From NCBI GenBank assembly GCA_900317325.1, contig ONGE01000010.1, positions 37,231 to 101,230 on the forward strand: a DNA stretch of 64,000 nucleotides, given 5' to 3'. The position numbers were made by a program, and so were the translations under genes. Each line of letters begins with the position of its first letter. Position 1 is the first letter of the stretch. The notes under the pieces were generated by a model. It worked only from the letters and a program-made list of their open reading frames with translations. It was not told the origin of the DNA and did not search any database. Below are positions 29,159 through 38,529 of this stretch, piece by piece. Source of the stretch: an uncultured Prevotellaceae bacterium. GTDB lineage: Bacteria; Bacteroidota; Bacteroidia; Bacteroidales; Muribaculaceae.

Positions 29159-31432
29159 ATGATGAAATTGAAAAGCATTTTATTTTTTGTGGCTGTGGCG
29201 CTGGGCGCCCTGACGGCACACGCTACCGACCAAGCCAAGATGAACCAGTTCATCGACGAATTGATGGGCAAGATGACCCTGCAAGAGAAAATCGGACAGC
29301 TCAACCTGCCCGTGACCGGCGACATCATCACCGGTTCGGCGGTGAGCGGCAACGTGGTTGACAAAATCAAGGCCGGCCAGGTGGGTGGCCTGTTCAACAT
29401 GAAGGGTGTGCAAAGCATCCGGCAGTTGCAAGAGGTCGCTGTCAAGCAGAGCCGTTTGGGTATTCCCTTGATTTTCGGTATGGACGTCATCCACGGCTAT
29501 GAAACGGTGTTCCCTATCCCCTTTGCCATGTCGATGAGTTGGGACATGGATGCCATCCGCAACTCGGCACGCATCGCCTCGATTGAGGCTACAGCCGATG
29601 GTATCTGCTGGACCTTCAGCCCCATGGTGGACATCTGCCGCGAGCCACGCTGGGGCCGCATGAGCGAGGGTAACGGCGAGGATCCCTTCTTGGGTTCTGC
29701 CATCTGCCGCGCGATGATCGAGGGCTATCAAGGAGCCGACCTGGCCGATAAAGCCACCATGATGGCGTGTGTGAAGCATTTTGCCCTGTATGGTGCCCCC
29801 GAGGCTGGCCGCGACTACAACACGGTGGACATGAGCCACGTGCGCATGTTCAACGAGTACTTCCCGCCCTATCAGGCCGGCGTGGACGCTGGAGCAGGCA
29901 GTTTCATGACCTCGTTCAACGTCATTGATTACATCCCTGCCACGGGCAACCGCTGGCTCATGACCGAGGTGCTGCGCGACCGCTGGGGCTTCAACGGCTT
30001 TGTGGTGACCGACTACACCGCCATCAGCGAGATGATCAACCACGGCATGGGTGACCTGCAGACCGTCTCGGCGCTGGCTCTCAAGGCCGGTACCGACATG
30101 GATATGGTGGCCGACGGCTTCCTGGGCACGTTGGAGAAATCGCTGAGTGAGGGCAAGGTGACCATGACCGAAATCGACAAGGCCTGTCGCCGCATCCTCG
30201 AGGCTAAATACAAGCTGGGCCTGTTTGATGACCCCTATCGCTACCTTGACGCCAAGCGTGCCAAGAAGGAGATTTACACCGATGAGCACCGTGCCGCCGC
30301 ACGCCGTCTGGCAACCGAGACCTTTGTGCTGCTGCAGAACAAGGACAACGTGCTGCCGCTCAAGCGCACTGGCAAAATCGCCCTCGTGGGTCCGTTGGCC
30401 AACACCCGTGCCAACATGCCCGGAACCTGGAGCGTTGCCGCCGCCAGCGACCGCTACAGCACGCTGCTCGAGGCCATGCGACGCGCCGTGGGCGACAAGG
30501 CCGAGGTGATGTATGCCAAGGGCTGCAACATCTGCTACGATGCCGAACTGGAGAAAAACTCGACCATGTTCGGACGCGAAATGCGCGACAACCGTCCTGT
30601 TGACGTGATGCGTGACGAGGCCCTGCGCATTGCCCGTGAGTGTGACGTGATTGTCGCTGCCATGGGCGAGCCCAGCGAGATGTCGGGCGAAAGCAGTTCG
30701 CGCAGCGAGCTGACCATCCTCGATGCCCAGAAGGACCTACTCATGGCCCTCAAGGCCACCGGAAAGCCCATCGTGCTGCTCAACTTCTCGGGCCGCGCCA
30801 CCGTCATGGACTGGGAAGTGGAGAACATCCCCACCATCCTCAACGTGTGGTTCGGCGGCAGTGAGGCAGCCGACGCCATCTGTGACGTCGTCTTTGGCGA
30901 CGTGGCACCCAGCGGCAAACTCACCGTGACGATGCCCCGCAGCGTGGGCCAGATTCCCATCTACTACAACCACCTGAACACGGGCCGTCCCAATCCCCAC
31001 TGGTTCACCAAGTTCACCACCAACTATCTGGATGTGCCCAACGACCCGCTGTTCCCCTTCGGTTACGGCTTGAGCTACACCACCTTTGACTACAATGACC
31101 TCACGCTGAGCAGCACCACGATGACCGCCGACGGCAACATCACCGCCAGTGTCACCGTGACCAACACCGGCGCCGTCGAGGGCACCGAAGTGGTCCAGCT
31201 CTACATCCGCGACATGGTGGGCAGCATCGCCCGTCCCGTGCAAGAGCTCAAGGGTTTTGAGCGCATCAGCCTCAAGCCCGGCGAGAGCCGCACAGTCAAT
31301 TTCACCGTCAACGCCGACCTGCTCAAGTTCTACAATAAGGACCTGAACTACGTCTGCGAACCCGGTGACTTCGAGGTCATGGTCGGCCCCAACAGCCGCG
31401 ACGTTCAGCGCAAGACATTCACCCTGCGCTAA
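29159..31432 (+). CDS. GH3 beta-glucosidase (BglX-like), PUL 2
   Basis: 757 residues (ATG 29159; ATG 29162 equally possible). Signal peptide ending GALTAHA, so periplasmic. Domain order of long GH3 enzymes: TIM barrel with MTLQEKIGQLNL, GMDVIHGYETVFPIP, KHFALYGAPEAGRDY and nucleophile Asp285 in FVVTDYTA; second alpha/beta domain from about 385 (ETFVLLQNKDNVLPL); C-terminal FnIII-like domain (GYGLSYTTFDYNDL). Beside GH144 it is likely to split sophorose and sophoro-oligosaccharides to glucose. Last gene of PUL 2. Specific linkage is inferred from context. Confidence 0.9.
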   Translation: MMKLKSILFFVAVALGALTAHATDQAKMNQFIDELMGKMTLQEKIGQLNLPVTGDIITGSAVSGNVVDKIKAGQVGGLFNMKGVQSIRQLQEVAVKQSRLGIPLIFGMDVIHGYETVFPIPFAMSMSWDMDAIRNSARIASIEATADGICWTFSPMVDICREPRWGRMSEGNGEDPFLGSAICRAMIEGYQGADLADKATMMACVKHFALYGAPEAGRDYNTVDMSHVRMFNEYFPPYQAGVDAGAGSFMTSFNVIDYIPATGNRWLMTEVLRDRWGFNGFVVTDYTAISEMINHGMGDLQTVSALALKAGTDMDMVADGFLGTLEKSLSEGKVTMTEIDKACRRILEAKYKLGLFDDPYRYLDAKRAKKEIYTDEHRAAARRLATETFVLLQNKDNVLPLKRTGKIALVGPLANTRANMPGTWSVAAASDRYSTLLEAMRRAVGDKAEVMYAKGCNICYDAELEKNSTMFGREMRDNRPVDVMRDEALRIARECDVIVAAMGEPSEMSGESSSRSELTILDAQKDLLMALKATGKPIVLLNFSGRATVMDWEVENIPTILNVWFGGSEAADAICDVVFGDVAPSGKLTVTMPRSVGQIPIYYNHLNTGRPNPHWFTKFTTNYLDVPNDPLFPFGYGLSYTTFDYNDLTLSSTTMTADGNITASVTVTNTGAVEGTEVVQLYIRDMVGSIARPVQELKGFERISLKPGESRTVNFTVNADLLKFYNKDLNYVCEPGDFEVMVGPNSRDVQRKTFTLR

Positions 31433-31452
31433 CCCTCACCCACCCGCCAGAC

Positions 31453-31560
31453 GTTGAGCCACAATCCACGGCTCAACATCAGTTCGGCCAAGTGACCAAG
31501 AAATAAACATTCCGACAAATCCCCGAATCGTCGAACCCACCCCAGTGAGTTCGACGATTC
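31453..31560 (+). terminator. Two hairpins after PUL 2
   Basis: Two perfect inverted repeats follow the GH3 stop: 31453-31460 with 31470-31477 (8 bp) and 31525-31536 with 31549-31560 (12 bp). Neither has a strong T run, although TTTTT occurs at 31575-31579. Probable end of the PUL 2 transcript. Confidence 0.5.
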
Positions 31561-31618
31561 TCCATTCCCACACATTTTTATTAATTAAAAGCAGATTGAG
31601 GGATTAATGCCTCTCATG

Positions 31619-31650
31619 TTTGAAAAAATGAAATATAAATTGTAAATTTG
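31619..31650 (+). promoter_or_regulatory. Promoter of the TPR/caspase/TIR island
   Basis: TTTG (31619-31622), 20 bases, TAAATTTG (31643-31650): a full match to the Bacteroidetes housekeeping consensus. The gene's ATG at 31675 lies 25 bases downstream, which leaves a short leader. Confidence 0.8.
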
Positions 31651-31674
31651 CGGGGTTCAAGTGATTGGAGAAAG

Positions 31675-33948
31675 ATGAGACGGGTCTTGGTGATGACACT
31701 TGTGGCGATGATGTGTGTGTTTGCGTCGGTGGCGCAGACCCAGACGGGCTACGTGAAAACCAAGGGCCGGCAGGGGGCTGACGGTAAGGTGATTGCCGGC
31801 AAACGAATCGCCGAAGCCACAATTCAGGCCAAGGGCAGCAATGCGGTGAGGAGCAACAAAAACGGTGTTTTCTCCATCCCCATTCCGTCGAGTAAATACC
31901 ACCTGCAGTCGGTCAAGAAGAATGGCTATACGCTGCTCGACCCGGACATCTTGCTGAAGGTCTATTTCCATTCGTCCAACCCGCTGATCATCGTGATGGT
32001 GTCTCCCGAGCAGAAGGCGGATGACAAACTTATCGCCGAGCGCCAGTTGAGGCGCACGCTGGAACAACGCCTGCACACCAAGGAAGAGGCCCTGGAACTG
32101 CTCAAGCAACAGAACAAGGTCACACAGGAGGAATACCGCAAAACGCTGGAGGCCCTGTATAAGGAGCAGGATAAGAACGGCCGTCTGATCAGCGACATGG
32201 CCGAGCACTATGCCAATGTGGATTACGACCAGCTGGACGCCTTCAATCAGCAAGTGAGCTCCTATATCCTTGACGGAGAACTCGTCAAGGCCGACTCGAT
32301 GCTGCGCAGCAAGGGTGATGTGGACAGCCGCATCGCCAAGATTCATGAACAGGAAGCGGCCCAGGCCAACGAGAGGGCCGAAATTGCTCAACGTCAAGCC
32401 AACCTGGAACTGAGCATCGCCGGCACCCAGTCCGAGAAAGCCGATGTGGCCCAAGACTGCTATAACTTCTTCAAGAAATTCGTCATCGAGAGCCAGCACG
32501 ACAGTGCCGCCCTATATATCGAGAAACGTGCCAACCTTGACCAGCAGAACATGCAATGGCAATTTGATGCGAGTCGATATTTCCAAAACCGTGGCGAGAC
32601 GGCCAAGGCGGTGCTCTACAACCAACGAGCGCTGGAACTGGCCCGAACCATGGCTAAGGTCGACCCGGATCACGAGGGTGTGCTGGCCATGGCCCTCAAC
32701 AACGCTGCCACCCTGTATATGGAGCAGGGCCGCAAAGCCGAGGCCGTGGGCATGTACAACGAGGCCTTGGCCATCTTCAAGCGACTGGCCACCGAGAATC
32801 CCGAGGCTTATGACCTGTTTGTGGCCTCGACGCTCAACAACATCGCCATCTCATCGACCGATATCGACCTGAGTGAGGCGTTGTTCAACGAGGCCATCGA
32901 CATCTATTGGCGCTATGCCCTCGAGGATGCCGCCACCTATATTCCGCAAGTCGCATCGGTGCTGAGCAATCTGGGCCTGCTGTACGACGAGAATCAATAT
33001 GAGGCCGACAGCGAGGAGATGTACCAGAACGCACTGGGCATCTACCGTCGCCTGGCCGAGTCGCATCCCGCGACCTATCTGCCCAATGTCGCTGCCACGC
33101 TCAACAACCTGTCATCGATGTATCACCGCTACAGCATCCGTGCCGTGGAATGTGAGCAGATGCAAAAGGAGGCCGCGCAGATTTACCGTGACCTGGCGAG
33201 CGAGGATCCACAGCTTTACTATCCGCAGCTGGGTGTCATCCTGACCAACATGGCCAAACAATACAATGACGCGGGGCGCTATGACGAAGGCGAGGAGGCC
33301 TGCGACCAAGCCCTTGAGGTCTATCGCTGGCTGGCCGACGACAAAGCGTTCATCTACAAACCCCAGCTGGGCAAAATGCTGTTTGAGCAGGCCATTCGCC
33401 TGTATAAGGTAGAGAAACTCGACAAGAGCGAACAGTTGTTCACCGAGGCCCTGGGCATCTACCGCGACCTGGCATCGGTTTCCCCGCAGACTTATCTGCC
33501 CGACGAGGCCAAGCTGCTGAGGAACATCGCCAGGATCCTTGACAGACGTCAACAATGGGCCGAAAGCGAGAAGATGTATCAGGAGGAACTGGCCATCAAC
33601 AAGCAACTGGCGCAAGAGGATCCCGACAGTTACCGAGCCGACGTGGCCCGCACATGGGGCAACCTGTCGAACCATGCCCTGCTGATGAAACAATTCGACA
33701 AAGCCATGGACTATGCCCGCGAGGGGCTGGCCTGCGACAGCAGCAAGCTGTTCATCTGGGCCAACCTGGCAGCGAGCCTGCTGTTCAAGGGCGACTACGG
33801 CCAGGCCGAGGCTATTTACAAGCAATATCGCACGGAATTGAAAGATACCTTCCTTGACGACCTGGAGGAGTTTGAGCGTCTGGGCATCATACCCAAGGAG
33901 CGTGAGGCCGATGTTCAAAGAATCAGACAAATACTTCAACAACAATAA
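31675..33948 (+). CDS. Exported coiled-coil/TPR protein, first of two paralogues
   Basis: 757 residues from ATG 31675 (MRRVLVMTLVAMMCVFASVAQ, signal peptide). A TTG nine codons earlier lies inside the promoter's -7 box and cannot be the start. Residues about 22-105 are a carboxypeptidase-regulatory-like module (KVIAGKRIAEATIQAKG, YHLQSVKKNGYTLLDPD, FHSSNPLIIVMVSPE). About 110-260 is a long charged coiled coil, and about 290-745 TPR repeats with a recurring AEGMYNEALAIFKRLA-like unit. The N-terminal half is paralogous to the protein encoded at 36463. The pair brackets an outer-membrane barrel and a caspase-like protein and is followed by a TIR gene. Role unknown; probably a periplasmic scaffold. 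Confidence 0.8.
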   Translation: MRRVLVMTLVAMMCVFASVAQTQTGYVKTKGRQGADGKVIAGKRIAEATIQAKGSNAVRSNKNGVFSIPIPSSKYHLQSVKKNGYTLLDPDILLKVYFHSSNPLIIVMVSPEQKADDKLIAERQLRRTLEQRLHTKEEALELLKQQNKVTQEEYRKTLEALYKEQDKNGRLISDMAEHYANVDYDQLDAFNQQVSSYILDGELVKADSMLRSKGDVDSRIAKIHEQEAAQANERAEIAQRQANLELSIAGTQSEKADVAQDCYNFFKKFVIESQHDSAALYIEKRANLDQQNMQWQFDASRYFQNRGETAKAVLYNQRALELARTMAKVDPDHEGVLAMALNNAATLYMEQGRKAEAVGMYNEALAIFKRLATENPEAYDLFVASTLNNIAISSTDIDLSEALFNEAIDIYWRYALEDAATYIPQVASVLSNLGLLYDENQYEADSEEMYQNALGIYRRLAESHPATYLPNVAATLNNLSSMYHRYSIRAVECEQMQKEAAQIYRDLASEDPQLYYPQLGVILTNMAKQYNDAGRYDEGEEACDQALEVYRWLADDKAFIYKPQLGKMLFEQAIRLYKVEKLDKSEQLFTEALGIYRDLASVSPQTYLPDEAKLLRNIARILDRRQQWAESEKMYQEELAINKQLAQEDPDSYRADVARTWGNLSNHALLMKQFDKAMDYAREGLACDSSKLFIWANLAASLLFKGDYGQAEAIYKQYRTELKDTFLDDLEEFERLGIIPKEREADVQRIRQILQQQ

Positions 33949-33999
33949 CTTAACACCTAGACTATTAACAATTAATCACTTTATAAAACCACTGTTACA

Positions 34000-34812
34000 A
34001 TGAAAAAAATCATTTTTGCGTTATTCGCTTTAGTCGGAGTGTTGACTGCCAGCGCCAACACGCCCAGCGACACGACAATCACGACCCTGAACGACATCAT
34101 CAACATGGAGTCGGAGACCAAGACCAACAACGACAACTCGGCACGCCTGCGCGACATCTGGAATCAGAACACCTACCTGAACATCAGCTACGACATTACA
34201 AAGCTCTCGTCGAAGGAATTCCCCGGCACATCGGGCAAGATCGACAATAAGTTTGACAACAAGCTGGGTGTGGGTCTGCAATGGGGCCGAACATTCAATT
34301 TCCACAAGAAACCGCTGGGTTCGGTCTTGTTCATCGGCCTTGATTACACCTGGTTGGATTTAAATTACAACAGCTACGACGCCAGTGCTGAACCTGCCGG
34401 CTTCACCCGTGGCGAACAGATGCTCAACATGCCCTGGCACCACAAGAAGACCTCGATTGATTACGGTATGTCGGTCGGCCCGTCGTTGACGCTCTATCCC
34501 TTCACGACCGTCAACAGCAGCGGAGCGCAAAAGGTTCGCCTGCAACTCTACTTCCACCTGGGTTACGACATCGGCGCCACTTTCATTCACGACGTGGTTA
34601 ACAGGGATGGCGACAAGAAGGCCCAGACAACTTGGGGACATGGCCTGATGACCTCTTTCGGCGCCAACCTGAGCTGGAGTTTCATCGGCGTGGGCTATGA
34701 GCTGCGCAATGCCGGTAGCTTGAAGTACAAGCATGTGGACTCGTTATATGACACGGGCAAACTGAAACTCAAGCAGGAGATGTCCCGCGTTTACCTGCAA
34801 TTCCGCTTCTGA
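34000..34812 (+). CDS. Outer membrane beta-barrel protein
   Basis: 270 residues. Signal peptide MKKIIFALFALVGVLTASA. A short polar N-terminal segment is followed by alternating beta strands (LGVGLQWGRTFNF, GSVLFIGLDYTWLDLNY, QLYFHLGYDIGATF) and the C-terminal strand SRVYLQFRF ends in Phe, the barrel-assembly signal. It is a small porin-like or OmpW/opacity-like barrel with no known family recognised. It lies 51 bases after the first TPR gene and 70 bases before the caspase gene, so it may be the outer-membrane anchor or channel of the same system. Confidence 0.7.
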   Translation: MKKIIFALFALVGVLTASANTPSDTTITTLNDIINMESETKTNNDNSARLRDIWNQNTYLNISYDITKLSSKEFPGTSGKIDNKFDNKLGVGLQWGRTFNFHKKPLGSVLFIGLDYTWLDLNYNSYDASAEPAGFTRGEQMLNMPWHHKKTSIDYGMSVGPSLTLYPFTTVNSSGAQKVRLQLYFHLGYDIGATFIHDVVNRDGDKKAQTTWGHGLMTSFGANLSWSFIGVGYELRNAGSLKYKHVDSLYDTGKLKLKQEMSRVYLQFRF

Positions 34813-34882
34813 TCAAAACATACGCCCGAATCCTCTCACCACTATCCGAAAAAAGCCTCGTCAACCTTAATGGCATTAAACA

Positions 34883-36397
34883 ATGAAAAGACTACTCTGC
34901 TTATTCTCGATCATGATGCTGTGGGCTGCAATTGCGGCAGCCCAGGGCACCGACTCCCGCTCGGGCAACTGCGGCAACGGCATTGACTGGAAATTTGACG
35001 GCCGCACGCTGTTCCTGACCAACTCGTCGCACAACAAGAAAAACGCAGCCAAGATGCCCGACTATGACCTCAAGAAGAACATCGCCCCCTGGGTGAAACA
35101 GAAGCTGGCGATCCGCAAGGTCGTTGTCGGGACAGGCATCGGCCGTATCGGTTCCTGCGCCTTCGCCAACTGCGAGGAACTGAACACCGTCGAATTCATG
35201 GACGCCTTCTTGTGGGAAATCGGTTGGGGTGCCTTCCTCAACTGCCGCAACCTGTTCAATTTCTCCATTCCCGTCAACGTCAAGCGCATCGAGACCATCG
35301 CCTTTGCCAACTGCTCGTCGCTGCGGTCGGTAAGGATTCCCAACCTGGCCCGTGTCGAGGATCAAGCCTTCTTGTCCTGCACGAGTTTGAGCCTGGTTGA
35401 GATCGGCGACAATGCGCTGCTCGGCAAGGCTGTGTTTGCCACCGAGGTGAATGAGGACGGCCATGCGACTCACAAGTACTACAAGGGCGAGATACGCAAT
35501 CTGCCCGACAACATCAACACGGTGAATTGCACCGAGTACGGCCTGTCGAAAGAATCTGTCGAAATCTGTCTGAAAGCGTCTCTGCCCCACAAATCCGATA
35601 TGAACAGGATTTCAAAAGTGGACACCGACATCCCTACTGGACGAGTGGCACGCAACGACACCTATGCCCTGATCTTCGGCAACGAGAAATACACCTTCGT
35701 GTCCGATGTGCCCTTTGCCATCAACGATGCGCAAGTCTTCTCAGAATATTGCAAGAAAACCCTGGGCATCCCAGCCGAGAACATACATCTTGTCAAAAAC
35801 GCCACCAAGCACATGATGCTCGAGCAGGAGATGCGGGACTGGCTCAAGAACGAGATCACCGACCGCCGCTTCAAGCGACTCATCGTCTATTATGCCGGTC
35901 ATGGAGCTCCCGACCTCGACGACAACAACAAGTCCTATCTGCTGCCCACCGACGTGAAGGGCACCAAGCCGCATCAAGGCATTGCCCTCGACGATTTCTA
36001 CGCCACCATCGGCAGCCTGGGATTTGACCGCGTGACAATGTTCATCGACGCCTGTTTCAGCGGCGTGAACCGTGACAACGAGGGCCTGAGCATCGAGCGA
36101 GCCGTCGAGGTAGAGGCCGAGGACGCCAAGCCCACCACCGGCAACATGATCGTCTTCTCGGCAGCCCACGGCAACGAGACCGCCCAGAGCTATCAGGAAG
36201 AAGGACACGGCCTGTTCACCTACTACCTGCTCAAGGAGCTGCAAGACACCCAAGGCATGGTCACCTACGGCAAGCTGTCCGAGACCATCGAGAAGAACGT
36301 GAGCAACGTCGCCCCCACCCTCGACCTGCGCAAGCGCCAAACGCCCAAGACCAGCACCTCAGTCCAAAACGACGCCTGGAAAAAAATCAGCTTCTAG
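34883..36397 (+). CDS. Exported BspA-type LRR - caspase (C14) protein
   Basis: 504 residues. Signal peptide MKRLLCLFSIMMLWAAIAAAQ. Residues about 30-195 are BspA-like leucine-rich repeats (IGSCAFANCEELNTVEF, IGWGAFLNCRNLFNFSIP, IETIAFANCSSLRSVRIP, VEDQAFLSCTSLSLVEI). Residues about 255-500 are a caspase-family domain: YALIFGNEKY, then His340 in VYYAGHGAPD, Cys391 in FIDACFSG, and VFSAAHGNETAQ. Both catalytic residues are present. Metacaspase-like proteases cleave after basic or acidic residues, but the specificity is not readable here. The LRRs could bind a surface ligand or partner and control the protease. Its neighbours, an OM barrel, two TPR scaffolds and a TIR membrane protein, suggest a signalling complex; that link is inference. 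Confidence 0.85.
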   Translation: MKRLLCLFSIMMLWAAIAAAQGTDSRSGNCGNGIDWKFDGRTLFLTNSSHNKKNAAKMPDYDLKKNIAPWVKQKLAIRKVVVGTGIGRIGSCAFANCEELNTVEFMDAFLWEIGWGAFLNCRNLFNFSIPVNVKRIETIAFANCSSLRSVRIPNLARVEDQAFLSCTSLSLVEIGDNALLGKAVFATEVNEDGHATHKYYKGEIRNLPDNINTVNCTEYGLSKESVEICLKASLPHKSDMNRISKVDTDIPTGRVARNDTYALIFGNEKYTFVSDVPFAINDAQVFSEYCKKTLGIPAENIHLVKNATKHMMLEQEMRDWLKNEITDRRFKRLIVYYAGHGAPDLDDNNKSYLLPTDVKGTKPHQGIALDDFYATIGSLGFDRVTMFIDACFSGVNRDNEGLSIERAVEVEAEDAKPTTGNMIVFSAAHGNETAQSYQEEGHGLFTYYLLKELQDTQGMVTYGKLSETIEKNVSNVAPTLDLRKRQTPKTSTSVQNDAWKKISF

Positions 36398-36462
36398 CAC
36401 CCGCCGTTTCACTAGTTTGTGTAACCCACACCACCTCAACCTCTTAAAACCTGCAGTACAAG

Positions 36463-38529
36463 ATGAAAAAGAAACTTATATTGCTGACGCTATGCACCAT
36501 CTTCACTTGGGTCTGCGCCGTCGCCCAAACCCAGCATGGCGTCGTCAAGACGCCTGGGCGATTGGCTAGTAACGGCAAAGTGATTGCCGGTAAACGAATT
36601 GCCGGGGCCACTGTGCAGGTCAAGGGGCGCACCGCGGTGAGAACTGGTGCTGACGGCACATTTTCGTTCCCTGTTCCAGGCAACAAGTTTTTTATCCAAA
36701 GTGTGAAGAAACAGGGCTACATACTCATTGACCCTGAGGCAATCACCAGACAATACACCTACTCATCTAACCCCATCACCTTAGCGCTGGTGATACCTAC
36801 CGAGCAGGCCGACGACAAACTTGCGAAAGAAAGACAGATTCGTAACACATTGCAAAAGAAACTGCATGCCCGAGAAGATGAGATTGAAGGCCTCAAGGCC
36901 CAAAACAAAATATCACAAGAGGATTACCGCAAGGAATTACAACGGCTCTATGCCGAGCAAGAGAGTAATGAGAAACTCATCAAAGAAATGGCCGAGCGCT
37001 ATACTAAGATTGACTTTGACGAACTGGATGAGTTTAACCTGCGCATCAGCGACTGCATCCTGAACAGCCGACTCACCGAGGCCGACTCCATGCTGCGTAC
37101 CAAGGGCGACATCAACGCCCGCATTGACCGGCTCAACAAGCAACACGAGGCCAATGTTGAAGTACGCGATAATCTGGAGAAAAGCGAGGCCCTGGAGCAA
37201 AAAGACCGCGACGAGATCGCCCAGGACTGCTACCACCGCTATGAATTATTCGCGATGGACCACCAAAACGATTCTGCCGCCCTCTACCTTGAACTTCGCG
37301 CCGCCCTCGACACCACCAACCTCGAGTGGCAAGAATCAGCAGGGGATTTCATCAAAGTTTATTTGGCAGACTATCCACTTGCCTTGAAATACTATCACAG
37401 AGAACTCCTTGAAGCACAAAAACGCGAACTAATAATATTATGCGCCAATTTATACTTCAAAATCAGTAATACTTATAAACAACAAGGAGATTTTGACAGC
37501 TATGCTGAGAACCTAGCCACTGGAATTACTTTAGGTATGCAATTGGATGAGGAAGTGATATCAAGCGCCACGACTTATAATAATATCGCGGTGTACTACT
37601 TTATAATACACGATTTTGACAAAGCTTTAGACAACTATTTAAAAGCTCTTGATATAAAAAAAAAGACATTGGGTAACGAGCATCCTGATGTGGCCGATAC
37701 ATATAATAACATTAGTATGCTATACATCGAAAAGTGTGAATATGATAACGCTCTTGAATATCTATTTAAAGCACTTGAAATTATAGAGAAAGTGCTCGGA
37801 AAAGAACACCAAAACACTGCCATCTACTACGATGAAATAAGCACTGTATATTCCAAAATGGGTGATTTTGATAAAGCTTTGGAATACCTTTTAATGGCAC
37901 TCAAAATCAAAGAAAATGCATTGGGTAATGAACATCCTGATGTAGCCGAAACATACAACGACATAAGTCTACTCTTCTTTGAGCATGGTAATTACGATAA
38001 AACATTGGAGTATGGTCTTAAATCACTGAACATTCGCAAGCAAGTCCTAGGAAAAAGGCACCCCGATATAGCCGAAAGCTATAACAATATTGGCACTGTT
38101 TATTATAGACAAGGTGATTATAATAAAGCTTTAGAGTTTATTAGTATGGCACTTAATATCTATAATAGTGTTTTGGGCACTAAACACCCCACTACTGCTA
38201 AAATAAATGACAATATTAGTATGATTTACTATAAATTAGGTAATTACGATAAGTTTTTTGAGTATTCAATAAAAGCATTAGATATCCAAATAGAATTATT
38301 AGGAATAGATCATCCCACTATTGCTAGAAATTATAATAATATTGGTATAGCATACTACCAGCTAGGCGATTATAATAAAGCTCTTGAATATCTTTATAAA
38401 ACTCTTGAAATACAAGAGAACGTCTATGGTGTTGAAAGCCAAGAAGCACATTCAACAAGGAATAATATCGAATTCGTAACTAAACAACTCAATATGAACA
38501 ATGGAAGAGAGAGAACAAATGAGGAATGA
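36463..38529 (+). CDS. Exported coiled-coil/TPR protein, second paralogue (kinesin-light-chain-type TPRs)
   Basis: 688 residues. Signal peptide MKKKLILLTLCTIFTWVCAVAQ. Residues about 23-105 share the module of the 31675 protein (KVIAGKRIAGATVQVKG, FFIQSVKKQGYILIDPE, YSSNPITLALVIP), then a coiled coil (about 110-260) with the same ADSMLRTKGDINARI segment. Residues about 370-665 hold seven 42-residue TPRs of the kinesin-light-chain type, each like YDKALEYLLMALKIKENALG with EHP and NNI in register. The repeats are strikingly AT-rich while the N-terminal half is GC-rich like its neighbours. The stop overlaps the first possible start of the TIR gene by 29 bases, so the two are translationally linked or closely co-expressed. 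Confidence 0.82.
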   Translation: MKKKLILLTLCTIFTWVCAVAQTQHGVVKTPGRLASNGKVIAGKRIAGATVQVKGRTAVRTGADGTFSFPVPGNKFFIQSVKKQGYILIDPEAITRQYTYSSNPITLALVIPTEQADDKLAKERQIRNTLQKKLHAREDEIEGLKAQNKISQEDYRKELQRLYAEQESNEKLIKEMAERYTKIDFDELDEFNLRISDCILNSRLTEADSMLRTKGDINARIDRLNKQHEANVEVRDNLEKSEALEQKDRDEIAQDCYHRYELFAMDHQNDSAALYLELRAALDTTNLEWQESAGDFIKVYLADYPLALKYYHRELLEAQKRELIILCANLYFKISNTYKQQGDFDSYAENLATGITLGMQLDEEVISSATTYNNIAVYYFIIHDFDKALDNYLKALDIKKKTLGNEHPDVADTYNNISMLYIEKCEYDNALEYLFKALEIIEKVLGKEHQNTAIYYDEISTVYSKMGDFDKALEYLLMALKIKENALGNEHPDVAETYNDISLLFFEHGNYDKTLEYGLKSLNIRKQVLGKRHPDIAESYNNIGTVYYRQGDYNKALEFISMALNIYNSVLGTKHPTTAKINDNISMIYYKLGNYDKFFEYSIKALDIQIELLGIDHPTIARNYNNIGIAYYQLGDYNKALEYLYKTLEIQENVYGVESQEAHSTRNNIEFVTKQLNMNNGRERTNEE

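Noticed and set aside
31648-31674. TTG start giving nine extra residues to the first TPR protein
   Set aside because: It overlaps the promoter's -7 box and precedes the transcription start; the ATG at 31675 begins a good signal peptide.
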